Shown piece after piece: positions 9,601 through 17,985 of a DNA stretch of 64,000 nt (position 1 is its first letter; each line of letters opens with the position of its first letter). The position numbers and the translations under genes were made by a program. The stretch lies in NCBI RefSeq assembly GCF_025145645.1, contig NZ_CP102252.1:1860001-1924000 (forward strand), written 5' to 3'. The DNA is from Alistipes senegalensis JC50. Lineage in GTDB: Bacteria > Bacteroidota > Bacteroidia > Bacteroidales > Rikenellaceae. The notes beneath the pieces were generated by a model. That model was not told the origin of the DNA, ran no database searches, and saw nothing but the letters and a program-made list of their open reading frames with translations.

Positions 9601-9909
9601 TATGTCAACCCGCAGTCCTATTGGCAGTCGTTCCAGGACGTGTCGCCCGAACCGTTCATCATCGACGCTTCGTATATCAAGTTCCGTGAACTGGCGTTTT
9701 CGTTCGATTTCCCGAGGCGCTGGCTGCGCAAGACGCCTATTGCCGGCGTTCAGTTGACGGCTTTCGCCCGCAACCTGTGCATTCTCTATACGAACGTGAA
9801 GAACATCGACCCCGAGTCGTCTTACTATAACGGAAACGGTCAGGGTTTCGAATACGGTTCGCTGCCTTCGAGAAGAACCTTCGGTTTCGGCATCAAAGTT
9901 AAATTCTAA
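6697..9909 (+). CDS. SusC/RagA-family TonB-dependent outer-membrane transporter
   Basis: A 1070-residue SusC-like protein. Signal peptide residues 1-33 end in AAVAQQ. Next come a carboxypeptidase-regulatory-like domain (about 36-110), the plug domain with the usual IRGNSQLSGSNLPLYVIDGM and INPEDIENVTILKGPSASAL segments, and a 22-strand barrel ending in an aromatic, charged C-terminus (FGFGIKVKF). It imports glycan fragments across the outer membrane using TonB energy, with the SusD partner 14 bases downstream. The flanking GH18, GH20, nagA and nagB genes indicate GlcNAc-containing oligosaccharides. No sigma/anti-sigma pair or hybrid two-component gene lies nearby, so LacI control is the visible option. 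Confidence 0.95.
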   Translation: MLRPLQLQICGGLTRILSVLLLSVLCCSAAVAQQNVTVTGVVTNEAKQPIVGATVIQEGTSRGATTDSKGRFTLNISDRNATLQVSFIGMATQSVPVSGKTSLEIVLKEEAVSVGEVVVTALGIKREAKALGYAVSSVGKEDLTAGRESNIMQAMIGKVAGVDISTTTAGPTGSSRVLIRGNSQLSGSNLPLYVIDGMPVDNSQLQGADGKWGGSGFDFGDVMSSINPEDIENVTILKGPSASALYGSMASNGVVMITTKSGSARKESLGIEVSSNISFTTLLSKFDDYQRVYGQGRNGVIPLTDSDGRGTTQVAWGGKLDPNIMIQIYNGEWKPYGNVNNNVLSFFDTGFTAQNSVSLSNATEKTSFRFAVTDMRNKDIVPKSEFNRTNITMRGTTKLGKTISADASASYIYEDVKNRPALTDNASNIGNALIGIAPNFDQNWLADSYKDANGNYYQWNGSDYRFNPYWVINEMRNESSRSRLMGNARISWDITPWLKLAGRGGLDTYNFRATTFSPISTPRQVEGAINERVMNVTQTNLEATLTFAKKYGDFDINAFVGASLWRNKNEQFTTEGLKQVMPGVDDINAFERINTTHGFYKKEVRSMFGSVSLGYKGLAYLDATIRNDVSSTLCPENRSYWYPSVSGSLIFSSLFKHGDWFSFGKLRASWANVGGDTDPYQLYLDFGTKGFKLNGQSLGEVASTVIPYYDLKPTASYSMEVGLDVRFFQSRLSLDLTLYQQTTKNQIMSLPISSSSSFTRALINAGEIRNRGIELAVTGVPLKIKSFQWETTFTYATNDNKVLSLHPDVPSYELTAARWANAYIYAMENQPYGVIVGQAQKRTPDGRVIVDEKGLPTFDTNVSVLGKGTYAHTLGWSHNFTWKNLNLRLLFDAKFGADMYSMSMMQSYYNGTAKETLKGRDAWYRSEQAKRAAGSPADWKATGGYLVDGVKVVGKDPEGNPIYAENDIYVNPQSYWQSFQDVSPEPFIIDASYIKFRELAFSFDFPRRWLRKTPIAGVQLTAFARNLCILYTNVKNIDPESSYYNGNGQGFEYGSLPSRRTFGFGIKVKF

Positions 9910-9923
9910 ACGATCTTGCGACC

Positions 9924-11792
9924 ATGAAAAAGCTATCATTATATCTCTTGTCGGCGCTTGCGGCCGTTGCCGGCGGTTGCAGCGACCTGACCGAACTGAA
10001 TGTCAACCCGACGAAAGCCAACGGAAGCATCGACCCTTCGCTGTTGGTTCCGACCATCCAGATGTCTCACTCGATGGGCCGTCAGAATGCGGCGCGCTTC
10101 TTCACCTATCCCGGCGAATGGGTCAACCATTGGAGCGGCTCGTGGGGAAATGTCGAATACGGCGGCAAGGGTATTCGCAACAACGGTTACTTCGCACGCC
10201 TGTGGCAGGACCTGTTCTATCCCGAGGCCGTGAAGAATATCGTGGCGCTCGAAAATATCGCCGACAACGATCCCGAACTGGTCAATTACAGCGCGATCGC
10301 CAAGGTGCTGCGTGTGGAGACCTTCCTCAAACTGACCGACTGTTACGGCGACGTTCCATATTTCGAAGGAGGGCAGGGTTATTACCAGTCGATCTTCTCG
10401 CCCAAATACGACCGGCAGGAGGCTATTTACAACGATTTCTTCGAGCGTCTGGACGACGCCCTCGCGCAGTTCGACGCTTCGAAATCGTCGCCTTCGACGG
10501 ATTGCTATTTCGGGGGCGACGTGGAGAAGTGGAAGCGTTTCGCCGCCTCGCTCAAACTGCGCGTGGCGATGCGCCTGATCAAGGTGAAGCCCGATGTGGC
10601 CCAGCAGAAAGCCCGCGAGGCGTTCGCCGCAGGAGTGATGACCTCGAATGCCGACATCGCGGCCGTCAAACACGCCGAGGATTACGAGACGCTCGGGGCC
10701 GGCAACGGCTATGCCGACATCATTCTTCAGGTGACGGGCAATACGGGTCTCGGCATCACACAGTACAAGATGACCACGGAGTTCTTCAAATCGCTCTGTG
10801 TGATGGACCCGCAACAGTACACGACGCCTCCCTATCGGCGTTATCTGGCGCTCGATCCGCGTCTGCTGCTCATCGCAGGGGTTTATGTGACGACTTCGGG
10901 AGCGGGGCTTCCCGCCTGGGGCGACGCGGTCGAGGTGACCGAGCTGATGCGTAAGTTCAATGCCGGATACGCTGGCAATCAAGGGCCGGCCGATCTGGCC
11001 GCGACCCCCGACGGTTACATCAACATCGGCGGTTATCTCACGCTGCCCGCTCAGGACTTCACCTACGGCGGCGGCAACCAGGGGCCCGGAGAGAACGGTT
11101 ATCAGGGAGCGGCGAAGACCCGCAGCGTCTGGGCTCAGGGCATTACGTCCGCTATGGTCGATGCCGCGACGTGGATGACCGAGGACGAACGCGCTGAACT
11201 GAAACGTGCGATCGGCAGCTATACGGTGCCCCATGCCATGTATCGTCTTTCGCCTTCGCGGACCGTCATGGCCGTGGACAGTCCGTGGATTCACATGAGC
11301 TATGCCGAAACACAGTTCCTGCTGGCCGAGACGACCGTCCGCGGCTGGGGAATCGACACCGAGACGGCCGAGTCGCGTTTTGCCAAGGGCTACGAGGCGG
11401 CCGTGAAGCAGTTCTCGCTGTTCGGGGTGAGCGCCGCCGACATGCCTTCGGATGAGGAGATCCGGGATTATATGACGACCTACCTGCTCCCGGAGGTGGC
11501 GGCGGGCGGCACCCGGGCGCTCGAAGAGATCAACAAGCAGATCTGGATTCTCCACTTCATGGACCCCATCGAGGCGTGGTCGAATCTGCGCCGTACGGAC
11601 GGCATGCCTACGGCCTACTGCAAGTGGTACAACCGTTATCCCTCCGAGAACCAGTCGAACGGCCAGCGTCCGCTGCGTCTGACCTATCCGATCGAGGAGC
11701 AGAGCAAGAACGCCGCGAACTGGCAGGAGGCCGTTGACCGCATGGGCGGTTCGGACGACTGGACGGTGCCGGTATGGTGGGATGTGCAGTAA
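9924..11792 (+). CDS. SusD/RagB-family glycan-binding lipoprotein
   Basis: A 622-residue protein with a lipobox ending at Cys19 (AVAGGC) and the SusD-like alpha-helical fold expected from the TPR-like N-terminal half (KVLRVETFLKLTDCYGDVPY) and the C-terminal segment around YAETQFLLAETTVRGWG. It best resembles the SusD/RagB-like 2 group. It caps the SusC channel on the cell surface and binds incoming oligosaccharide. It is 14 bases downstream of susC, the invariable order of these pairs. Confidence 0.93.
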   Translation: MKKLSLYLLSALAAVAGGCSDLTELNVNPTKANGSIDPSLLVPTIQMSHSMGRQNAARFFTYPGEWVNHWSGSWGNVEYGGKGIRNNGYFARLWQDLFYPEAVKNIVALENIADNDPELVNYSAIAKVLRVETFLKLTDCYGDVPYFEGGQGYYQSIFSPKYDRQEAIYNDFFERLDDALAQFDASKSSPSTDCYFGGDVEKWKRFAASLKLRVAMRLIKVKPDVAQQKAREAFAAGVMTSNADIAAVKHAEDYETLGAGNGYADIILQVTGNTGLGITQYKMTTEFFKSLCVMDPQQYTTPPYRRYLALDPRLLLIAGVYVTTSGAGLPAWGDAVEVTELMRKFNAGYAGNQGPADLAATPDGYINIGGYLTLPAQDFTYGGGNQGPGENGYQGAAKTRSVWAQGITSAMVDAATWMTEDERAELKRAIGSYTVPHAMYRLSPSRTVMAVDSPWIHMSYAETQFLLAETTVRGWGIDTETAESRFAKGYEAAVKQFSLFGVSAADMPSDEEIRDYMTTYLLPEVAAGGTRALEEINKQIWILHFMDPIEAWSNLRRTDGMPTAYCKWYNRYPSENQSNGQRPLRLTYPIEEQSKNAANWQEAVDRMGGSDDWTVPVWWDVQ

Positions 11793-11819
11793 GTGTTTAA
11801 CCCGAAAAACGATACGATT

Positions 11820-12170
11820 ATGAAAATGCTGAAATACATGTTGCTTTTGCTGGCCGGACTCGTATGTCTTGCCTGCGACGAGGATGAAGGCAATCCGCCT
11901 TTCGCTGCCGACGAACTTTACATCTACGACCAGACCGCCGAATCGTTGACGGCCGTTGTCGGCGAGGAGTTCAAACTGAGTCTGATCGTCTCTCCGAACG
12001 ACGGTTCGGTCGAGTGCACCTGGCTGCTCGACGAGCAGGCGATCGGCCATTCGAAAGACCTGGTCTATACGTTCTCCCGGCCGGGGACCTTCGCCCTGCG
12101 TTTCGAGGCTGTCCGCGGCTCGCGGGCCATCTCGATGCGCTATACGCTCTCCGTAACGGCTCCTAATTGA
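11820..12170 (+). CDS. Small surface lipoprotein with one PKD-like domain
   Basis: A 116-residue protein starting at the ATG at 11820 (MKMLKYMLLLL). The lipobox ends in LVCLAC, and the following DEDEG is acidic, consistent with Bacteroidetes surface-lipoprotein export signals. The rest is a single Ig/PKD-like module with ECTWLLDEQ and VYTFSRPGTFALRFEA. This is the same module type that appears three times in the larger lipoprotein at 16587-17975 (for example CIWYVNG and TYAFAQVGLYTVRCEV). It follows SusD by 27 bases and is a likely accessory glycan-binding or spacer protein; no catalytic residues are apparent. Confidence 0.75.
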   Translation: MKMLKYMLLLLAGLVCLACDEDEGNPPFAADELYIYDQTAESLTAVVGEEFKLSLIVSPNDGSVECTWLLDEQAIGHSKDLVYTFSRPGTFALRFEAVRGSRAISMRYTLSVTAPN

Positions 12171-12180
12171 CCTTTTGCGT

Positions 12181-12208
12181 CCCGATGTCCGGGAATCCGG
12201 ATGTCGGG
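12181..12208 (+). terminator. Hairpin inside the PUL operon (attenuator or processing site)
   Basis: CCCGATGTCCGG, loop GAAT, CCGGATGTCGGG: a 12-pair stem including two G-U pairs. It is followed by a weak T-rich stretch (GCTTTCTTC). It separates the SusC-SusD-lipoprotein part from the acetyltransferase and enzyme genes and could lower or stabilise one side of the transcript. Confidence 0.55.
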
Positions 12209-12222
12209 GCTTTCTTCAACTC

Positions 12223-13383
12223 ATGGAAAAGACGATGAAATCCGAAAGACTGCTATCGCTCGACGTCATGCGCGGCATGACGATCGCCGCCATGATTCTG
12301 GTAAACAACCCCGCCGTATGGGGCAAGGCTTATGCGCCTTTGCAACATGCGTTCTGGCACGGCATGACGCCGACGGACCTGATCTATCCGTTTTTCGTCT
12401 TCATCATGGGGGTGTCGGCCTTCTTTTCCCTCTCGAAACGCTACGAGGGCGCCGGCCGGGAGGCTTTTTCCCGGATTCTGCGCCGCAGTGCGGTCATTTT
12501 CGGCGTGGGGCTGCTGTTGCAGGAGATCAGCTATTTCGGTTACGGCACGGCGAACTTCCTCTCCGGGCAGACGCCTGCCGGGGCGACCTGGTTCGAGACG
12601 GCCTTTCCGTTCCGGACGTTTCGGATTATGGGCGTGTTGCAGGGACTGGCATTGGCCTACCTGTTCGGTTCCGTGGCGTTGCTCTGTCTGCGTTTCCGGC
12701 ATCTGATCGCTGCCGCCGGAGGATTGCTGCTACTCTATCTGGTGCTGCTTCAAACCGGTAACGGTTATTCGCTTTCGGCCGACAACATCATCGCGGTGGT
12801 GGATCGGGCTGTTTTGGGCGAGAGCCATCTTTACAAGGAGTGGTTGCCGGACGGCTCGCGGCTGGCTTTCGAGCCGGAGGGGCTGTTGAGCACTCTGCCG
12901 CGGATCGCGCAGTTCCTACTGGGATGCGCCGCCGGGCGGATACTGCTTGCAAAGGAGGATGCTCCGATGCGGTTCGGGCGTCTGTTCGCATTCGGAACGG
13001 CGCTGCTCTTTGCGGGGTTGTTGCTGCAATACGGCGATCCGCTCAACAAAAAGATTTGGAGCAGTTCGTTCGCGCTGACCACTTCGGGGTTCGCATCGCT
13101 GCTGCTGGGGCTGCTGTGCTGGGTGATCGACTTGCGCAAACAGGTGCGGTGGACCGGATTTTTCCGGGTGTTCGGGGTCAATCCGCTGTTTCTCTATATC
13201 TCCGCCTGGGTCCTGTCGGTTGTGTTGGGTGCCCTTTCGATTAAGAGCTGGTTCTATACGACGCTGATCGACCCGTTGTTCGGCGACGCTTCGGGGTCGC
13301 TGGTCTATTCGTTGTGCTTCATTCTGCTGGTTTGGAGCCTCGGACTGGTGCTGTACCGCCGGAAAATTTATATCAAAATCTGA
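12223..13383 (+). CDS. HGSNAT-like transmembrane N-acetyltransferase, copy 1
   Basis: A 386-residue polytopic membrane protein (about 10-11 hydrophobic helices) of the heparan-alpha-glucosaminide N-acetyltransferase / DUF5009 type. The opening RLLSLDVMRGMTIAAMILVN and the segment QHAFWHGMTPTDLIYPFFVF followed by IMG match the region around the human enzyme's active-site His; the equivalent is His42. HGSNAT proteins move acetyl groups from cytosolic acetyl-CoA across the membrane onto terminal glucosamine. Two in-frame ATGs are possible (12223 and 12235); the first is used. In this operon the acceptor would be glucosamine ends of imported glycan in the periplasm (inference). Confidence 0.82.
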   Translation: MEKTMKSERLLSLDVMRGMTIAAMILVNNPAVWGKAYAPLQHAFWHGMTPTDLIYPFFVFIMGVSAFFSLSKRYEGAGREAFSRILRRSAVIFGVGLLLQEISYFGYGTANFLSGQTPAGATWFETAFPFRTFRIMGVLQGLALAYLFGSVALLCLRFRHLIAAAGGLLLLYLVLLQTGNGYSLSADNIIAVVDRAVLGESHLYKEWLPDGSRLAFEPEGLLSTLPRIAQFLLGCAAGRILLAKEDAPMRFGRLFAFGTALLFAGLLLQYGDPLNKKIWSSSFALTTSGFASLLLGLLCWVIDLRKQVRWTGFFRVFGVNPLFLYISAWVLSVVLGALSIKSWFYTTLIDPLFGDASGSLVYSLCFILLVWSLGLVLYRRKIYIKI

Positions 13384-13393
13384 AAACGCTGCC

Positions 13394-14950
13394 ATGAAAC
13401 ACCGTTTTTTGACTGTTGCCGCAGCCTTGCTGACGCTCTTGACGGGCATCGGAACCTGCGCTGCCCGGACCGGGGATTTCCCTATCCGGGCCTTCCATCT
13501 CGATTTCCGTACCGAGGTGATGACGCTCGACGCCATGAAAAGCCTCGTCGATCGGATTTCCGAACGGGGGATCAACACGCTCGTTATGGAGTGGGAGGCC
13601 GCTTTCCCTTTCGATAAGCATGCCACGCTGTCGAATGCCTCCGCCTTTACCCGCGAAGAGGTGACTTCGTTCATCGACTATTGCGAAGGACGGGGCGTCG
13701 AGGTCATTCCCTTGCAGAATTGCTTCGGGCACTGCGAATACATCCTGCGACATGAGCGTTACCGCGCCCTGCGGGAGGACCCCAAAGACCCTTCGCAGGT
13801 CTGCCCGTTGAAAATTGAGGAGGCGACGGCCTGTTTTTCGGAACTGTTCGCCGAGGTGGCTGCGCTCCATCCGTCGAAGTATTTCCACATCGGCGCCGAC
13901 GAAACCTATCTGCTCGGTCTGTGCGGGAACTGTCGCGCCGTGGCCGACCGGGAGGGGAAATCGCGGCTGTTCGTGGACTATGTCAAGGCGATGTGCGACA
14001 TCGTGCACCGTCTGGGCAAGACGCCTGTTATCTGGGCCGACATCATTCTCAAATACCCCGAAGCGCTCGACGAATTGCCCGACGACCTGATCTTCGTGGA
14101 TTGGAACTACGGCTGGGAGCCGGACCGTTTTGGCAAACTGGCTAATCTCTTCTCCCGCGGCGTGAAGCTGTGGGGGGCTCCGGCATTGCGTTCCGGACCC
14201 GACAACATCTACCTGACGCAATGGAAAAAACATTTCGACAACCTGGCTGTTTTCGTCGAATATGCACGGGAGCACGACTACGGAGGCATGATCGAAACGT
14301 CGTGGTCCACGAGCGGCACCTACGGCTATTGGTTCGACAACGGGTACGAGATTCTCTCGATGCAGCCTGTGCGGCTGGTTTACCCGATGTCGGCATTCCG
14401 GATTCTCGAAGCGGCCTGCTGCGAAGCCTTCGTGACGGATGCACCGTTCGAACCGGAGGCGTTCGTGCGGCGGTATGCCCGGACGGAACTGGGACTCGAC
14501 GATGCGGGAGCCAGTGTGCTGTGGCGCTATTTCTCGATGCCGCAAGAGACCGTGACGGTCTCGGATTCCGGAGCGAAGGACGCCTCCGGGCGCGACCTGC
14601 GCGAGGTGATCGACGAATGCGTGCGGATGCGTGACGAACTGGCGCGGTTGAAACCCCGCAAAGGGGCGGAAGAGGCGGCGCACTATCTGCTGATGCTCGA
14701 TATACGGATCAATTACCTGCGTTTCAAGGCGGTCGAGGCGCGTTACCAGTCCGCTTCGTTCGACCGCTCCGGGATTCCGGAACTGGTGTCCGGGCTGAAA
14801 ACGCTGCTCGCCGAAGCGCGTACGTTGGACCGTCGTTTTGCACGGCTCAACGGCGGCTATCTCAAAGCGCGTGAAATAGAGTATATGAACACCATGCGTT
14901 CGGTGAAGATGAAATCGCTTTACGAACGACTGACAAACAACACCCGATAA
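13394..14950 (+). CDS. Exported GH20-family beta-N-acetylhexosaminidase
   Basis: A 518-residue protein with a signal peptide (about residues 1-25, ending TCAA). The TIM-barrel region carries HIGADETYLLG at 165-175, which keeps the Asp169-Glu170 catalytic pair. Barrel landmarks include INTLVMEWEAAFPF (60-73) and IPLQNCFGHCEYILRH (105-120). The N-terminal GH20b domain of classical enzymes is missing, and about 180 C-terminal residues form a helical extension. It is 10 bases after the acetyltransferase. Its architecture is close to the first GH20-like gene, so the operon holds two short-type and one classical GH20, presumably for different linkages or sugars. Confidence 0.85.
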   Translation: MKHRFLTVAAALLTLLTGIGTCAARTGDFPIRAFHLDFRTEVMTLDAMKSLVDRISERGINTLVMEWEAAFPFDKHATLSNASAFTREEVTSFIDYCEGRGVEVIPLQNCFGHCEYILRHERYRALREDPKDPSQVCPLKIEEATACFSELFAEVAALHPSKYFHIGADETYLLGLCGNCRAVADREGKSRLFVDYVKAMCDIVHRLGKTPVIWADIILKYPEALDELPDDLIFVDWNYGWEPDRFGKLANLFSRGVKLWGAPALRSGPDNIYLTQWKKHFDNLAVFVEYAREHDYGGMIETSWSTSGTYGYWFDNGYEILSMQPVRLVYPMSAFRILEAACCEAFVTDAPFEPEAFVRRYARTELGLDDAGASVLWRYFSMPQETVTVSDSGAKDASGRDLREVIDECVRMRDELARLKPRKGAEEAAHYLLMLDIRINYLRFKAVEARYQSASFDRSGIPELVSGLKTLLAEARTLDRRFARLNGGYLKAREIEYMNTMRSVKMKSLYERLTNNTR

Positions 14951-14951
14951 G

Positions 14952-16553
14952 ATGAAGAAAACCATTCTTACAACCGCTGCCGTTCTGTTGGCGGCCGTTG
15001 GCGGCATTGCCGCAAAGCAGATCGACGTTGTCCCCCGGCCGCTCTTCATGGAGGTCTCGGACAGCGAGGAGTTCCGTCTTTCGGAACCGCTCGCACTGCG
15101 GGTAGCAGTCTCCGAACTGCTCCCTGCCGCCCGGATTTTCGCCGGTCAGCTCGAACGGATCGTCTCCTTCGAACCCGACGTGGTTTGCGGGAAGGCGAAA
15201 AAAGGTGCCGTCAACATCGTTCTCGACCGGAAACTCGCCGCGGAGGAGTATCGCGTCGAGGTCTCCGGACAGCGTATCGACCTCACGGCCGGATCGCCCC
15301 GCGGAGCGTTCCATGCCATGCAAACCCTGCGACAGATCGCTGCCTGCTGCGCCGGGGAGGGTGAAACGGTGATCCCCGCGCTTCGGATCGAGGACAAGCC
15401 GTTTTTTGCCTACCGGGGCATGATGCTCGACGTTTGCCGCCATTTCCGCACCGTGGAGGAGGTGAAACGCTATCTCGACATCCTTTCGTTGCACAAGGTC
15501 AATACGTTCCATTGGCATCTGACCGACGACCAGGGGTGGCGGCTGGCGATCGACAAGTATCCGCGGCTTACCGAGATCGGCACCGTGCGCGCTCAGACTG
15601 TCGTCGGGCATGCCCGGACAAGCAAAGAATATGATGGCAAGCCCTACGGCAAGGGGATGTTCTACACGGCGGACGATGTGCGTGAAGTGCTCCGTTATGC
15701 CGCCGACCGTTACATCGATGTCATTCCCGAGATCGAGATGCCGGGACACGCGCTGGCCGCGCTGGCCGCCTATCCCGGATTGGGATGCCGCGGAGAGGGG
15801 TATGCCGTGTCGCCGACATGGGGCGTCTTCGACGACGTTTTCTGCGCCGGGAACGACCGGGTTTTCGAGTTCATGGAGGGCGTGCTCGATGAGGTGATCG
15901 CGCTTTTCCCTTCGGAGTATATCCACATTGGCGGCGACGAGTGCCCGAAAACGCGCTGGAAGGAGTGTCCGGTTTGTCAGAAACGGATCGCCGAAGAGGG
16001 GCTCGAAGACGAACACGAGCTGCAAAGCTATTTCATGAAACGTATCGAACGCTTCGTCAACAGCCGGGGCCGCAGGATCATCGGCTGGGAGGAGATTCTC
16101 GAAGGGGGTGTTTCGCCGACGGCGACCGTGATGTCGTGGAAAAGTCCGCAGGCGGGGATCGAAGCCGCCAAGCGGGGCAACAAGGTCATCATGGTGCCCT
16201 CGAAGTTCAGCTATTTCGACTACTACCAGTCGCAGGACACGGAGCGCGAGCCTTTCGCCATCGGCGGCTATGTTCCCGTTTCCAAGGTGTATGAATACGA
16301 TCCCTACGATCAGCTCGATGCCGGGGAGCGCAAGGCGATTCTGGGCGTGCAGGCCAACCTCTGGACGGAGTACATCTCCTCCATGCCGCATGTCGAGTAC
16401 ATGGTGCTGCCGCGCATGGCCGCAATGGCCGAGAACGGGTGGTCGTACGACCGCAAGGACTACGACGATTTCGTGCGGCGCATGCAGTCGCTGCGCAGGA
16501 TCTACGACCTGTGCGGATTCAACTATGCGAAGCATATTTTCATTCAAAATTGA
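14952..16553 (+). CDS. Classical GH20 beta-N-acetylhexosaminidase
   Basis: A 533-residue enzyme with a signal peptide ending near residue 21 (GGIAAK), an N-terminal GH20b alpha/beta domain (about 25-150) and a complete GH20 barrel. Signatures include HWHLTDDQGWR at 187-197, PEIEMPGHALAAL at 259-271, HIGGDECPK at 325-333 with the catalytic Asp329-Glu330 pair, and GWEEIL in the next strand. It removes non-reducing terminal beta-GlcNAc or beta-GalNAc by substrate-assisted catalysis, which needs an intact N-acetyl group. It starts one base after the preceding stop codon. Confidence 0.95.
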   Translation: MKKTILTTAAVLLAAVGGIAAKQIDVVPRPLFMEVSDSEEFRLSEPLALRVAVSELLPAARIFAGQLERIVSFEPDVVCGKAKKGAVNIVLDRKLAAEEYRVEVSGQRIDLTAGSPRGAFHAMQTLRQIAACCAGEGETVIPALRIEDKPFFAYRGMMLDVCRHFRTVEEVKRYLDILSLHKVNTFHWHLTDDQGWRLAIDKYPRLTEIGTVRAQTVVGHARTSKEYDGKPYGKGMFYTADDVREVLRYAADRYIDVIPEIEMPGHALAALAAYPGLGCRGEGYAVSPTWGVFDDVFCAGNDRVFEFMEGVLDEVIALFPSEYIHIGGDECPKTRWKECPVCQKRIAEEGLEDEHELQSYFMKRIERFVNSRGRRIIGWEEILEGGVSPTATVMSWKSPQAGIEAAKRGNKVIMVPSKFSYFDYYQSQDTEREPFAIGGYVPVSKVYEYDPYDQLDAGERKAILGVQANLWTEYISSMPHVEYMVLPRMAAMAENGWSYDRKDYDDFVRRMQSLRRIYDLCGFNYAKHIFIQN

Positions 16554-16586
16554 AACCTGAAACCTATCTTGTAAAATTTACCTACT

Positions 16587-17975
16587 ATGAAACATGTATT
16601 GAAAAGAGCGCTGTGGGTGCTGCTGCCCGGAATCTTCGCCGTGCTCGGAAGTTGCAGCGATGACAAGACGGAGACGGTGGCGCCGCCCGTCGTTTCGTTC
16701 CCCGTGACGGATGCCGAAATGGAGGTGGATGTGGAGGAGGAGATCACGTTCGAGGCTGTCGTCGAAAACGACGAGGAAGCCGGCTGCATCTGGTATGTGA
16801 ACGGAGTGGCGGCCGCTTCGACGCCGACGATGACCTACGCATTCGCCCAAGTGGGACTTTATACCGTGCGCTGCGAAGTGTACAACGACGGAGGCCGTGT
16901 TGCGAAAGTCTATAAGGTGAAAGTCAACGGGATTCCGCTGGAGGTGGAGTTTTCCGACTCCGGAGATGAGGTTTCCTGCGATCAGGGCGACGAGGTGCGT
17001 ATTTCGGCAACCGTGGTGGGCGGTGATAAGGAAGTGAAACACTCCTGGAGCATCGACGGCACAGTCGTTTCCGAGACGGCCGATTTCATCCATACGTTCA
17101 TGGAGCCGGGAACCTTCACGCTCGCCTACGCGGGAGTCAACGCCTATCGGATGACCGCCGCGAAGAGCTGGACAGTCCGGGTGGCCGAGGTCGAACTGCC
17201 TCTGACGATCGAATTCTCTCCCGTGCCGGGGGCTATCGACAGCCATCGTGGCGACGAGGTGGTGATCTCGACTTCGGTGAAAGGCGGTGCTGAGGGGCTC
17301 GTGCATGAATGGAAGGTGGACGGTGCGGTCGTTTCGTCCGATGCGGAGTTCCGCCGGGTGTTCTCCGAGCTGGGAACTTTCTCGATCTCCTATACGGGCG
17401 TGAACGCCAAGCAGGAGCGTGTCGAGAAGACCTGGTCGCTGCTTGTCAGCCATTCGGTCGAGGATTTGGAGGAGGCTGCGGCGCTTCCTTCGGTGCTGGT
17501 CGATCAGAACAAGTCGATTTCCGTTGTGGAGAATCCCCATGTCACGGCGGTCAACGGCAGTGCGAAGGTGCTCAAAAGCGATATGTCTTCGTCCAGCAAT
17601 CCAACGTCGGGACGTTTCTGGCTCGACCTTTCGGGGATGTCCGACCTCGCTTCGTACAGTGCGGTTCGGGTGAAGGTCTGGATCGGGACGAACTCCTATG
17701 TGCCTTACATGCAGCTGCTCAATCAGGGCATCAACCGTCGTCCCACGACGCTCAACGGACAGCGTTACACGACTGAGGACGAGTGGCGGCAGATCGTTCG
17801 GACCGACGAATGGAACGTGCTCGTCTACGATCTCCCGGAGACCTTCGGCAAGGAGAATCTCGACGGTGTTGCGACGCTCGATTTCCGTCCGATGTCGAAT
17901 TTCGACGGTTCCAATGCCCCGGCGGAGAACAACGACCGCATCCTTTACTATGACGATTTCGAATTTCTGAAATAA
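16587..17975 (+). CDS. Surface glycan-binding lipoprotein with three PKD-like domains
   Basis: A 462-residue protein with lipobox VLGSC (Cys23) followed by SDDK, which resembles the acidic surface-export signal of Bacteroides lipoproteins. Three tandem PKD/Ig-like modules of about 85-95 residues follow (roughly 35-115, 118-205, 206-292). Each has a tryptophan strand (CIWYVNG, HSWSIDG, HEWKVDG) and a GTF/GLY turn. The last 170 residues form a beta-rich carbohydrate-binding-module-like domain. This layout is typical of surface glycan-binding proteins beside SusCD. No catalytic motif is visible. Confidence 0.8.
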   Translation: MKHVLKRALWVLLPGIFAVLGSCSDDKTETVAPPVVSFPVTDAEMEVDVEEEITFEAVVENDEEAGCIWYVNGVAAASTPTMTYAFAQVGLYTVRCEVYNDGGRVAKVYKVKVNGIPLEVEFSDSGDEVSCDQGDEVRISATVVGGDKEVKHSWSIDGTVVSETADFIHTFMEPGTFTLAYAGVNAYRMTAAKSWTVRVAEVELPLTIEFSPVPGAIDSHRGDEVVISTSVKGGAEGLVHEWKVDGAVVSSDAEFRRVFSELGTFSISYTGVNAKQERVEKTWSLLVSHSVEDLEEAAALPSVLVDQNKSISVVENPHVTAVNGSAKVLKSDMSSSSNPTSGRFWLDLSGMSDLASYSAVRVKVWIGTNSYVPYMQLLNQGINRRPTTLNGQRYTTEDEWRQIVRTDEWNVLVYDLPETFGKENLDGVATLDFRPMSNFDGSNAPAENNDRILYYDDFEFLK

Positions 17976-17985
17976 GCATCCGATT

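Noticed and set aside
7795..12050. Two open frames of about 700 codons on the strand opposite SusC and SusD.
   Set aside because: They mirror recognisable genes, have Arg/His/Gly-biased sequence without family features, and arise from the high third-position GC of the real genes.
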